64,000 bases of DNA. It comes from Gammaproteobacteria bacterium. Its GTDB lineage: Bacteria; Pseudomonadota; Gammaproteobacteria; Pseudomonadales; Azotimanducaceae. Location: contig JAFIFJ010000072.1 in the NCBI GenBank assembly GCA_020832085.1, forward strand, positions 1 to 64,000, given 5' to 3'. The notes below the pieces were generated by a model that worked only from the letters and a program-made list of their open reading frames with translations, was not told the origin of the DNA and did no database searches. This document shows, piece after piece, positions 26,261 through 34,533 of this stretch. Within the stretch, counting starts at the first letter, position 1. Each line of letters starts with the position of its first letter. A program made the translations under genes and the position numbers.

Positions 26261-26461
26261 CTACTTGCGAACGATGAACACCAGTCCGGTGACGACAGCG
26301 ATGGCGCCGCCGAGAAAGTAGAGCATGGTTTCGTCGCTGAAGCGTCCGGTGAGGGTCTCTGTGAGCTGTTCAGTGATGGACTGGCTGGCGTTGTAGCCGA
26401 AGTAGAGCAGGACTGCTCCAAGCACGATCAGCGCTATGCCGATGATCTTCATGGGATTCAT
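26261..26461 (-). CDS. DUF3185-like small membrane protein
   Basis: A 66-aa protein with two membrane helices: MNPMKIIGIALIVLGAVLL, a short polar loop YNASQSITEQLTETLTGRFSD, then MLYFLGGAIAVVTGLVFIV. The pattern (helix, GYxxSxS, acidic loop, helix) matches DUF3185 and is shared with the 69-aa protein at 39808. GGAGAGG lies upstream of the ATG. It follows the aldehyde dehydrogenase terminator and precedes the glycerophosphodiesterase gene. Function unknown; this family often accompanies envelope or osmotic stress genes. Confidence 0.75.
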   Translation of the reverse strand: MNPMKIIGIALIVLGAVLLYFGYNASQSITEQLTETLTGRFSDETMLYFLGGAIAVVTGLVFIVRK

Positions 26462-26486
26462 GTTGCGGTCCTCTCCAGGAGAAGCG

Positions 26487-26517
26487 AAAACCAGGGGGGC
26501 AGACGATGCTGCCCCCC
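26487..26517 (-). terminator. Intrinsic terminator of the aldehyde dehydrogenase gene
   Basis: On the minus strand a 9-bp stem (GGGGGGCAG with CTGCCCCCC, 26494-26502 and 26509-26517) with a six-base loop is followed by a T4 tract (26487-26490). It lies just after the aldehyde dehydrogenase stop at 26536 and separates that gene from the DUF3185 gene. Confidence 0.8.
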
Positions 26518-26535
26518 GGTTCCCGACCGACGCAA

Positions 26536-27966
26536 TCAGGCCGCGTTGAAGCCCAGCATGGCCTTGGTCTCGAGGAACTCCTCGAGGCCCCACTTGCTGA
26601 ACTCACGCCCGTTACCCGATTGCTTGTAGCCACCGAACGGTGCGCCCGGATCGACACCGGCACCGTTGATGTGGACGTTGCCGGCACGCAGGTGACGGGC
26701 GAGGTTCTTCGCCCGCTCGGCATCGCCGGAGCTGATGTAGGCCGACAGGCCATAGATCGTGTCGTTGGCAATGCGGATGGCGTCCGCCTCGTCCTTGTAG
26801 CCGATCAGCGACAGCACCGGTCCGAAGATCTCTTCCCGGGCGATGGTCATGTCATTGGTGACATTGGAGAACACCGTCGGCTTGACGAAATAGCCCCGGT
26901 TCATGCCATCGGGACGGCCGACGCCGCCGGTCTCGAGCTTCGCACCTTCGTCGATGCCTTTCTGGATCAGCGCCTGCACCTTCTCGAACTGGGCCGCAGA
27001 GACCAGCGGGCCGACCATCACGCCTTCGGCGGAAGGATCCCCCACCTTGATGGACTCCGCTGCCGCCTTGGCGATGGCCGCCGCCTCGTCCATGCGCGCC
27101 TGGGGCACCAGCATGCGGGTCGGGGCATTGCAGGACTGGCCGGTGTTCACACACATGCCCACCATGTCCCTCGAGATGACCTTCTGGAAATCGGCATCGT
27201 CGAGAACGATGTTGGCCGACTTGCCACCGAGTTCCTGGGTGACGCGCTTCACCGTCTTGGCGGCATTCTCGGCCACCGAGATGCCCGCGCGGGTGGAGCC
27301 GGTGAAAGACATCATGTCGATGTCCGGATGGGAGGACATGGCCACACCCACCGTGGGACCGTCGCCATTGACCAGATTGAAGACCCCGGCCGGGACGCCG
27401 GCTTCATCCATCACTTCAGCAAAGATGATGGCATTGAGCGGGGCGATCTCCGTGGGCTTGAGCACCATGGTGCAGCCCGCAGCCAGCGCCGGCGCCACCT
27501 TGGCGGCGATCTGGTTCAGCGGCCAGTTCCAGGGGGTGATCAGGCCACAGACGCCGATGGGCTCGCGCACCACGCGCGCCCCGCCCACGTCCTCCTCGAA
27601 GGGAAATTCCTTCAGAGCATTCAGGGTATACATGAGATGGCCAAGACCGGCCGGTGCCTGGGCGGCGTTGGCCAGCCCCATGGGCGCGCCCATTTCCTGG
27701 GAGACCGTGGCGGCAATGTCGCCCATCCGCTTCTTGTAGGCCGCGATGATCTTCTCGAGCAGTGCGATGCGCTCTTCGCGGGAGGTCTGGCTGAAGGTCT
27801 CGAAGGCCTTCTTGGCCGCGGCCACCGCACGGTTGACGTCTTCAGCGTTGCCCATGGCGATGGCGGTGATGGGCTCTTCAGTGGCTGGATTGATGACATC
27901 CAGGGTGCCCTTGCCTGCCGGATCGACCCACTTGCCGTCGATATAGAACTGCTTGGCATGTTGCAT
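26536..27966 (-). CDS. Aldehyde dehydrogenase family protein
   Basis: A 476-aa NAD(P)-dependent dehydrogenase. Recognisable parts: the N-terminal FYIDGKWVDPAG, the cofactor segment ITPWNWPLNQIAAKVAPALAAGCTMVLKP, FTGSTRAGISV, the general base Glu in VTQELGGKSANIVLDDAD, the nucleophile Cys in NTGQSCNAPTRM, and EEIFGPVLSLIGY. It oxidises an unknown aldehyde to the acid. AAGGAG precedes the ATG at 27966 by nine bases. It has its own terminator and is divergent from the sodium symporter gene. Confidence 0.93.
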   Translation of the reverse strand: MQHAKQFYIDGKWVDPAGKGTLDVINPATEEPITAIAMGNAEDVNRAVAAAKKAFETFSQTSREERIALLEKIIAAYKKRMGDIAATVSQEMGAPMGLANAAQAPAGLGHLMYTLNALKEFPFEEDVGGARVVREPIGVCGLITPWNWPLNQIAAKVAPALAAGCTMVLKPTEIAPLNAIIFAEVMDEAGVPAGVFNLVNGDGPTVGVAMSSHPDIDMMSFTGSTRAGISVAENAAKTVKRVTQELGGKSANIVLDDADFQKVISRDMVGMCVNTGQSCNAPTRMLVPQARMDEAAAIAKAAAESIKVGDPSAEGVMVGPLVSAAQFEKVQALIQKGIDEGAKLETGGVGRPDGMNRGYFVKPTVFSNVTNDMTIAREEIFGPVLSLIGYKDEADAIRIANDTIYGLSAYISSGDAERAKNLARHLRAGNVHINGAGVDPGAPFGGYKQSGNGREFSKWGLEEFLETKAMLGFNAA

Positions 27967-28283
27967 TAACGGTAGCTCCTTCATTGATGTGACCACTGCC
28001 GCTGTGCAGGAGACCTGAAGCCCAGGCCACTAATGCAGGCGACTCACTAAATCTGGATCGACGATACTACTGGTGCGGGAGCATTTCCCCAACCCCTGCC
28101 CTCACGACTGCCCTGCTGCCTGCCGGCCAGCAACCGAACCACTGCCCCGCAGCCGCATCCTCAGCCCGACCCGGCCATCCCCACGCCGAAGCGGCTTCGC
28201 CGCGCCGCCATTAACTGAGGCAGACTTGCGCAGGCATGGCATGACGGTAGGCTTGGCCGTCGCCAGTGGGGGCAGGTAGCGCT
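27967..28283. other. Intergenic region between divergent aldehyde dehydrogenase and symporter genes
   Basis: These 317 bases should hold promoters for both directions. I see no consensus sigma-70 promoter, no clear operator and no protein-like frame; the part 28075-28280 is C rich without SD-led starts. Confidence 0.5.
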
Positions 28284-29738
28284 TTGAACGACGTCCATCT
28301 TCTCGATCTCGGCATCATCATCGCCTACCTGGTGCTGATCACGGCCGTAGGCCTGAACCTGTCGCGGCGCATCCACGACGCCCGGGACTTCTTCTTGGCC
28401 GGTCGCAGCCTCGGCTGGGGCATCATCGGCCTGTCCATCATTGGCACCAACGTCTCTGCCCAGAGCTACGTGGGTGCCGCCGGCGGCGCCTACAGCTACG
28501 GCATCGCCCAGGCCAACTTCGAGTGGATCGGCGCCATTCCCGCCATGATCCTGGCCTCCCTGGTGTTCATCCCCGTCTACTGGCGTGCCGGCGTCTACTC
28601 CATTCCCGAGTACATGGGGCTGCGCTACACCCCCGGCGTGCGGGTGCTGTCAGCGCTCATCGCCTGCATCTTTTCGGTCTTCGCCATCGCTGTGTCGTTC
28701 TGGGCCATCGCCGTGACCCTCGAGATCTACCTGGGCTGGCCCATGTGGCTCGGCATTCTGGTCACCGGCGTGGTGGTGGGCCTCTACAGCATCTCCGGCG
28801 GGCTGGCCGCGGTGGCGTTTACCGATGCGCTGCAGGTGATCATCATGTTCATCGGTGGCCTCGCCATCCTCTGGATCGGCCTGTCGGAGGTGGGCGGTCT
28901 CGGCAACTTTGCCAGCGCCCTCACCGACGAGCATTCCAATCACCTGCAGACCTACCTGGCGGCAGATCATCCCGATTTCCCCTGGGTGGGCGTCCTGCTG
29001 GGGCTGGCCTTCGTGCTGTCACCGGCCTACTGGATCGGCAATCAAGCCATCCTGCAGCGCACCCTGGGCGCGAAGAGCGAGTGGGACGCCAAGGCCTCCA
29101 TGATGTTCGCCGCCTTCGCCAAGACTCTGGTGCCGCTGCTGATCGTGTTCCCGGGCCTGCTGGCGCTGGTGATGAAGGCCCAGATCGACTATCCGGATGC
29201 CGCCCTGCCCTGGGTGGTGAAGAACGTGCTGCCACCGGGCCTCTCAGGGCTGATGTTCATCGCCATCATCGCCGCCCTGCAGTCGTCCCTGGACTCAGGC
29301 CTGAATTCCACCTCCCTGCTGATCACCCGTGATCTGCGCGGGGTACTGCAGCCGAACCGGGATCCGAGCCGGGATCTGGCGGTGGGACGCACCTGGACGC
29401 TCGTCATTCTGCTGGCCGGCATGGCGGGAGCGCCGCTGATCGGCGATCTCGGCGGCATCTTTTTCTTCGTGCAGGTGCTGCTGTCCCTGTTCCAGGGACC
29501 CACCATGGCCCTGCTACTCTGTGGCGTGCTGACGCGCTGGGCAACGCCTGCGGCTGGCATGATCACCCTCCTTGCGGGCCTGACCCTGTCGGGCTCGTTG
29601 ACCCTGATCGGCATGAACATGCTTTACGTGGCTTTCGTGAGTTTCGTGTTCTCGCTGGCGGTGATCATTTCAGTGAGCCGCCATACGCCCAAGCTGTCCG
29701 ACAAGCTGCTGGATCGACTGGTGTTCCGTCATGGCTGA
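28284..29738 (+). CDS. Sodium:solute symporter family protein
   Basis: A 484-aa protein with about thirteen predicted helices, of the SSS/SLC5 family. LGIIIAYLVLITAVGLNLSRRIHDARDFFLAGRSLGWGIIGLSIIGTNVSAQSYVGAAGGAYSYGI is the expected TM1-TM2 region, and YSISGGLAAVAFTDALQVIIMFIGG and AALQSSLDSGLNSTSLLITRD (TM8, sodium site residues Ser/Ser) follow. It takes up a solute with sodium; identity is unknown, though sugar-like SGLT relatives share the YSISGGLxAVxxTDxLQ motif. The TTG at 28284 has AGGT upstream; a GTG at 28266 lacks a ribosome site. Its stop overlaps the 85-aa gene. Confidence 0.87.
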   Translation: MNDVHLLDLGIIIAYLVLITAVGLNLSRRIHDARDFFLAGRSLGWGIIGLSIIGTNVSAQSYVGAAGGAYSYGIAQANFEWIGAIPAMILASLVFIPVYWRAGVYSIPEYMGLRYTPGVRVLSALIACIFSVFAIAVSFWAIAVTLEIYLGWPMWLGILVTGVVVGLYSISGGLAAVAFTDALQVIIMFIGGLAILWIGLSEVGGLGNFASALTDEHSNHLQTYLAADHPDFPWVGVLLGLAFVLSPAYWIGNQAILQRTLGAKSEWDAKASMMFAAFAKTLVPLLIVFPGLLALVMKAQIDYPDAALPWVVKNVLPPGLSGLMFIAIIAALQSSLDSGLNSTSLLITRDLRGVLQPNRDPSRDLAVGRTWTLVILLAGMAGAPLIGDLGGIFFFVQVLLSLFQGPTMALLLCGVLTRWATPAAGMITLLAGLTLSGSLTLIGMNMLYVAFVSFVFSLAVIISVSRHTPKLSDKLLDRLVFRHG

Positions 29739-29988
29739 TCCCGGAAACCATGAACTGACTCCGGAGGCCGAGTTCATCGAGGGGGTGATCGCCTGGGTGC
29801 AGTCACTGCCGGTGGCCTGGGCTCATGGTCTGACGGTGGTATTGTTCCTGGGCCTGCTGCTGGCCTGCTGGGCGATTCCACGGGCCCATGTGATGGCGGA
29901 TGCGCCACCGGAACGCTGGCGTGACCTGCGTCTGTGGGCCAGCGTCCTGATCGTGCTGCAGCTCGGTCTCTATCAGCTCTTCAGTTGA
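29731..29988 (+). CDS. Small two-helix membrane protein coupled to the symporter
   Basis: An 85-aa protein whose ATG lies inside the last codons of the symporter (eight-base overlap). It has a soluble N-terminus (ADPGNHELTPEAEFIEGV), a helix GLTVVLFLGLLLACWAIP, a short cytosolic or periplasmic loop with DAPPERWRDLR, and a second helix LWASVLIVLQLGLYQLF. I do not recognise a named family. Tight coupling suggests a small subunit or stabiliser of the transporter. Confidence 0.75.
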   Translation: MADPGNHELTPEAEFIEGVIAWVQSLPVAWAHGLTVVLFLGLLLACWAIPRAHVMADAPPERWRDLRLWASVLIVLQLGLYQLFS

Positions 29989-30010
29989 GCCCATGTCGAG
30001 GGGCGTACGC

Positions 30011-30880
30011 ATGACCTCCACATCAAGAACAACCATGATTCGTCTGCTGCACGTCCTGGGCATGCTGGCGCTGCTGGGCACCCATTCCATGACCTTCGCC
30101 GACGATGCTGCCATGAGGGAACGCTTCGCGCCCTTCCAGACGCTGCTTGAACGCCATCTCGAAGAACGCGACCTCGAGCACGACGGGCTGGTGACGGCTT
30201 TCGACTACGGCGCCGCGCTGAGTCAGGCGGACAGCAGCAACCTTCTCGCCGAGCAGCGACGCCTCCTGGCCGGTTTCGACGCGAAGCAGATCTCCGAGCG
30301 CGCGGAGGCCATCGCCTTCTGGCTCAACGCCTATAACTTTTTCATGATCGCACACATCCTCGAGAACCCGCGTCGCGGCGAACTCATCCGCAGCGTCCGC
30401 GACTACGGCAACCTCTTCAATCCCTACCGGGTTTTCCGCCAGGCGATGTTTGACGTCGGCGGTCAGCGCTACAGCCTGGACGACATGGAGAAGAGCATCC
30501 TGCTCGGGGACGAGTTCCGCGAACGGGGCTGGAAGGACGCAAGGGTTCACTTTGCGGTGAACTGCGCTTCTGTAGGCTGCCCGCCACTGCGGAAAACGAT
30601 CTATCTTGCAGGGACGCTGGACGCCGTTCTGACCGAGAACACCCGCCGCGCCCTGAACACTTCCAGGCACCTGCGACTGGAAGGCGCAACACTCCATCTG
30701 ACCCGCCTGTTCGACTGGTACGCCTCGGACTACGAAGAGGAAGCGGGTTCAATAAACGACTACCTGCTGCAGTACGCCGACGACAGGGTTCGCGAACAGA
30801 TCAAGCGCAGTGAACGCATACGCTTCATCGACTACGACTGGACCTTGAACGCCCCCGAGAACTTCCCGGAGTTCGAGTAG
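30011..30880 (+). CDS. DUF547 domain protein, exported
   Basis: A 289-aa protein with a signal peptide (LLHVLGMLALLGTHSMTFAD). DUF547 features include the block EAIAFWLNAYNFFMIAHIL and the block RVHFAVNCASVGCPPLRKTIY with conserved Cys/His. The family is widespread in marine and plant genomes and has no settled biochemical role; its Cys-rich motif could be catalytic. GAGGGG upstream favours the ATG at 30011 over 29993. It follows the symporter pair by 22 bases and may be in the same transcript. Confidence 0.88.
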   Translation: MTSTSRTTMIRLLHVLGMLALLGTHSMTFADDAAMRERFAPFQTLLERHLEERDLEHDGLVTAFDYGAALSQADSSNLLAEQRRLLAGFDAKQISERAEAIAFWLNAYNFFMIAHILENPRRGELIRSVRDYGNLFNPYRVFRQAMFDVGGQRYSLDDMEKSILLGDEFRERGWKDARVHFAVNCASVGCPPLRKTIYLAGTLDAVLTENTRRALNTSRHLRLEGATLHLTRLFDWYASDYEEEAGSINDYLLQYADDRVREQIKRSERIRFIDYDWTLNAPENFPEFE

Positions 30881-30884
30881 CGAT

Positions 30885-32174
30885 TCATTTTTTGGCCGTG
30901 AACTCGATGTGCAGTTCGTTCAGTGCCCGCAACGCGTAGTTGGGGTAATGGCGCAGGTCGTTCTTCCCCGGGGCCAGCCGGAAGTCCTCGACGCTGTCGA
31001 TGAAGGCCTTGAACCCCCAGTACAGTTCCCGCCGGGCCAGCGGCGCGCCCAGACAGTAGTGGGTGCCTGAACTGAAGCCCAGATGACCGGCGGCGTTGCG
31101 TCGCTCCAGATCGATCTCGTCCGGGCGTTCGAAACGTTCCGGGTCGCGATTGCCTGCGGCGAAGCGGACATCGATGGTCGCACCCTTCGGGATGGTCACG
31201 CCATGCAGCTCGATATCCACCAGCGCGGTACGGGTGAGTCCCTGCACCGGACTTTCCAGCCGCACCACTTCCTCGCAGAAGGTCTTCAGGTACCTGTCCG
31301 GATCGGACTTCAAGCGTTCCCAGACTCTGGGGTTGCGGGCCAAGAGCATGATGCCCGCCGACAGCGCGTTGGTCGTGGTTTCCGATCCACCCACGAACGT
31401 GTCCTGCATCATTTCCGCATGCAGTTCGTTGTCGTTGAGGGTCCGCCCCCAACCCGGCACCTCGGTGTTCACCAGATCTGACAGCAGCGTGCCGTCGGGC
31501 TCTTCCCGCAGGCGCTCGAAGATCTTCTGGAAGTAGTGCTGGGCCTGGATCTCCATCTCGGTGCACCAGAGCACGTCCTCTTCACTGAGACCGAATCCGG
31601 TGCCGCGGAACCAGGCGTCCGTCCAGGCCTTGATCTGCCAGATGTCCTCTTCCCTTGCCCCCATCTGCCGGCAGATGATGATCAGCGGCAGCGGCACCGC
31701 CAGCTGCTTGACGAAGTTGCAGTGGCCGTCATCGATGAACTCACTCACCAGCCGATAGGCCAGATCCCTCACCTCGTCGTCCAGTTCGTTGATGCGCTTG
31801 GGACGGAAGGCATTGTCGAAGATCGATCGCATCTGCTTGTGCTCGGGATCATCCCGCGCCGCCAGCGACGGTGCCGGCACCCAGCCCTTTTCCAGGAACA
31901 GCTCGTAGGCCTTGCGGGCATTGCCGGTGAGTTTGGCGTGATCGTTGCTCGGACGCAGATTACTGAAGCGCTCCGTGTCCAGGCAGGCGCGCTTGAGATC
32001 CTCATAGCGGGTAATGACGTAGATGCCGGTCCGAGGGTCCTGCCATACGGGTGCCTGCTCGCGCAGGAGGGAATAGGTGGGATAGGGACACTCAAGCACC
32101 TCCGGGTCCGCGAGAGTCGCGTCTTTGACGCTGGCCGGACAGACGGGCTCATCCATGCGATTGATGGGTGTCAC
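30885..32174 (-). CDS. Cytochrome P450
   Basis: A soluble bacterial P450 of about 429 aa. The I-helix oxygen motif is FVGGSETTTNAL, the K-helix ExxR is EEVVRLESP, and the heme loop is FSSGTHYCLGAPLARRE with the proximal Cys near residue 374. It hydroxylates an unknown substrate and needs ferredoxin and reductase partners not seen nearby. GGGGAG nine bases before GTG 32174 favours that start; ATG 32156 is the alternative. It is convergent with DUF547 (four-base gap) and divergent from the SRPBCC gene. Confidence 0.92.
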   Translation of the reverse strand: MTPINRMDEPVCPASVKDATLADPEVLECPYPTYSLLREQAPVWQDPRTGIYVITRYEDLKRACLDTERFSNLRPSNDHAKLTGNARKAYELFLEKGWVPAPSLAARDDPEHKQMRSIFDNAFRPKRINELDDEVRDLAYRLVSEFIDDGHCNFVKQLAVPLPLIIICRQMGAREEDIWQIKAWTDAWFRGTGFGLSEEDVLWCTEMEIQAQHYFQKIFERLREEPDGTLLSDLVNTEVPGWGRTLNDNELHAEMMQDTFVGGSETTTNALSAGIMLLARNPRVWERLKSDPDRYLKTFCEEVVRLESPVQGLTRTALVDIELHGVTIPKGATIDVRFAAGNRDPERFERPDEIDLERRNAAGHLGFSSGTHYCLGAPLARRELYWGFKAFIDSVEDFRLAPGKNDLRHYPNYALRALNELHIEFTAKK

Positions 32175-32355
32175 GGGCACTTTCTCCCCAGACCTGACCA
32201 CGAGGACAGGGTCTGCCACAGGAAACCAGCACGGATGATGAATTGAGACCATGGGGCGGGTCCAGTCCCCATGACCTCCGATGTCATTTCCCGCGACACG
32301 GCGCTCAGCCACGATGCGAAGCAGAGGAGCCAGATCCGCCCAGGGAGAGATTCCA

Positions 32356-33273
32356 ATGACACACCAGACCCGCCCCCTTCGCCGAGCGCTCATTGCCAAC
32401 GCCGCGTTCTCCGCCAGCTGTGCAACGGCACTGCTGGCCGCGCCCGAACCTGTCGTTGCCTGGCTCGGTCTCGGGCCTCCACTGCTGCTTGCGGCTGTCG
32501 GCGTGGGACTGTTGGCTTTCGCCGCCGATCTGCTCCATCAGGCAACCCGGCCGCGTCTGCTCACGTGGCGAGCGCTGTATGCCAGCTTAGCCGACCTGCT
32601 CTGGGTCATCGCTACAGCAACACTGCTGCTGATCGCTCCGAATCTGGTGTCAGAGGCGGGTGCGATCCTGCTGCTCGCCGTCGCAGCCGTGGTGCTTGCA
32701 TTCGGCATCTGGCAGCTCTTGGGCATCGACAGGGCCCATCGCGCCGCGAACCCATCACGCTATCGGCACTGCGTCCAGGTAGCCGTCGATGTTCCTGCCG
32801 CTGCCATGTGGAACGTGATCAGTGAGCTCGGCGAGATCGAGCGCTACATGCCGAGCCTCAGATCCTCAGAGGTGCTGGGCCGTCAGCCGGACGGCGTCGG
32901 CGCGGTTCGCGTGTGTGAGAACCACGCCGGCAAACGCTGGGGAGAGGAATGCACCCGCTTCGAGGACGGACGCGGTTTCGATGTGCGCTTTCTGGCTGAG
33001 GATCCCGACTTTCCGTTTCCCGCCACAATCATGTTCGGGGGCTGGGAGGTCATTCCCCGCGGTGAAGGATCGGAGGTCAGGGTCTGGTGGGAACTCGAAC
33101 CGAAACCGAAACTGCTCGCCCCGGTCATCCTGCCGATCCTGGCATTAGGGGTGGACCGGGACTTTCCGGGGATCATCAAACGGATGGCAACAGCGGCCAT
33201 GGGGGACGGTCCTCTAACCTCAAAAGCAGCTCAGCGGATGTCACGAACAGGGCTGTCCCCCTATCCCTGCTGA
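32356..33273 (+). CDS. Membrane-anchored SRPBCC (START/polyketide cyclase-like) protein
   Basis: A 305-aa two-part protein. Residues about 10-125 form roughly four membrane helices (LIANAAFSASCATALLAAP, LLLAAVGVGLLAFAADLLH, DLLWVIATATLLLIAP, ILLLAVAAVVLAFGIWQLLG). Residues about 138-290 form an SRPBCC hydrophobic-ligand domain (HCVQVAVDVPAAAMWNVISELGEIERYMPSL ... VRVWWELEPKPKLLAPVILPILALGVDRDFPGIIKRM). GGGAGAG sets the start. Such domains bind lipids, sterols or aromatic ligands; the membrane part would hold the domain at the bilayer. Divergent from the P450. Confidence 0.8.
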   Translation: MTHQTRPLRRALIANAAFSASCATALLAAPEPVVAWLGLGPPLLLAAVGVGLLAFAADLLHQATRPRLLTWRALYASLADLLWVIATATLLLIAPNLVSEAGAILLLAVAAVVLAFGIWQLLGIDRAHRAANPSRYRHCVQVAVDVPAAAMWNVISELGEIERYMPSLRSSEVLGRQPDGVGAVRVCENHAGKRWGEECTRFEDGRGFDVRFLAEDPDFPFPATIMFGGWEVIPRGEGSEVRVWWELEPKPKLLAPVILPILALGVDRDFPGIIKRMATAAMGDGPLTSKAAQRMSRTGLSPYPC

Positions 33274-33328
33274 GCAATGGCTTCGTGGCACGTCACGCTG
33301 AAGAACTCTAGCCAGATCGAATCCCCGA

Positions 33329-34159
33329 TCAGGCGTTCTCACGCGCAGCTTCCGCGGATCGATCGAGCGCAAGCAGGAATGCTCTGGAGGCATCGTCCGC
33401 AGGCAGAAAGGTCTCGATTCGCAGTTCCGCAATCGTCGCGTCCAGCGGCAGATTGAATGAACTCATCATGGTGAACAGAGAGATCTGCATGCCGTCCCGC
33501 TCGAGCTGCAAGCGCACCACAGGGAAGTCGTCGCCGAGCGCTGCGCTCTGCTCTGACTTCGAGCGCGCCAGAGCAGTCTGGATGTCGTCGATGAGCGCCG
33601 CAATGTCGTCGTGAACCACCTCCCGCTGCAGTTCGGATTTGAGCTGCCCGAGGATGCCGCGCATGAAGCCACGCCAGTTGCGGATGAAGGGCTTGAGGCC
33701 CGCGTCATCCAGACAGATACGAACGGCATTGACCGCATCCAGGGATTCATAGGCGTCACCACTCGCCACGAATTGACTGAACAGGGCATTGGCCGTGGCG
33801 TTGAGCGCAAAGGTGTTCCAGGACCGATCCACCAGCAAAGCAGGAAACGGGCGATGGCTGGCCAGGACATCGTGGACCAGGCCAAGCACCACCTCGAGAT
33901 GTTCGCTGGTCAGGGGTTCGTGGGTGTAGACGGGAGCAAAGCCCGCCGAGTCGAGCAGTACGTTACGTTCCCGCAGCGGGACACCGAGCGTCTCAGCCAG
34001 CACCATCACCGTTTCCCGGCTCGGCTTAGAGCGACCGGATTCGAGAAAACTCAAGTGCCGCTGGGAATAGCCCGACGTCATGGCGACGTCGAACTGGGTC
34101 AGGCCGCGCGCCTTACGCCAATAGCGTAGCTGCGTCCCAAAGCTGCTTCGGCGTTGCAT
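33329..34159 (-). CDS. XRE-family regulator with MmyB-like ligand domain
   Basis: A 276-aa protein with an N-terminal helix-turn-helix (QLRYWRKARGLTQFDVAMTSGYSQRHLSFLESGRSKPSRETVMVLAETL) and a long C-terminal region beginning PALLVDRSWNTFALNATANALF, the MmyB-like ligand-binding domain. Related regulators control neighbouring oxidoreductases in actinobacteria and proteobacteria and may bind fatty acids. It is divergent from the second luciferase-like gene, and a palindrome 86 bases upstream of its start is a candidate operator. Confidence 0.9.
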   Translation of the reverse strand: MQRRSSFGTQLRYWRKARGLTQFDVAMTSGYSQRHLSFLESGRSKPSRETVMVLAETLGVPLRERNVLLDSAGFAPVYTHEPLTSEHLEVVLGLVHDVLASHRPFPALLVDRSWNTFALNATANALFSQFVASGDAYESLDAVNAVRICLDDAGLKPFIRNWRGFMRGILGQLKSELQREVVHDDIAALIDDIQTALARSKSEQSAALGDDFPVVRLQLERDGMQISLFTMMSSFNLPLDATIAELRIETFLPADDASRAFLLALDRSAEAARENA

Positions 34160-34244
34160 GTAGCCTCCCCATTCGTCGTGCCGCTTGGAGCAGTCGCTCC
34201 TGCTCTGCGCCGCACTGAAGGCTACCCTACCCGGAGATCCAAAC

Positions 34245-34263
34245 CATTACCTTTCAGGTAATG
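34245..34263. promoter_or_regulatory. Perfect palindrome, candidate XRE operator
   Basis: CATTACCT-TTC-AGGTAATG, two exact 8-bp arms around three bases, in the divergent gap 86 bases from the XRE start. Its TACCT/AGGTA core resembles the half-sites at 36864-36904. Confidence 0.5.
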
Positions 34264-34415
34264 CCAGCTACGACCGCTGCGGTCCAGAACAGGCCCTACA
34301 GGCGGGGGTGCCGAAGATTCAGCGCCTGGCGCAGAAACGAGCGAGCAACCAGGCTGATGGGCAACGCAATACCTCGGAGGTCATTGCACGGGGTTCGGCT
34401 CAGGGTCAGCTTAGT

Positions 34416-34439
34416 CCCCTTCGCAGACACCCGAAGGGG
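34416..34439 (+). promoter_or_regulatory. Hairpin in the leader of the LLM oxidoreductase gene
   Basis: CCCCTTCG (34416-34423) pairs with CGAAGGGG (34432-34439) across eight bases, about 95 bases before the ATG. A short T-poor sequence follows, so attenuation is possible but intrinsic termination is unlikely. Confidence 0.35.
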
Positions 34440-34533
34440 CCTGCCATGAACGATAGAATACTCAGGAAGTGGCAGTCGTCGGCCGACCGCTCCCCTAAGC
34501 CGAGCTGCTCCGCAGCATGACGGAGGTACCGCA

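Larger units (their letters stand above)
34160..34533. other. Intergenic region between divergent XRE regulator and LLM oxidoreductase genes
   Basis: The 374-base gap holds a perfect palindrome (34245-34263), an 8-bp hairpin (34416-34439) and, just before the oxidoreductase ribosome site, a small GCTGC/GCAGC stem at 34505-34517. No protein-like frame is visible. Confidence 0.6.
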
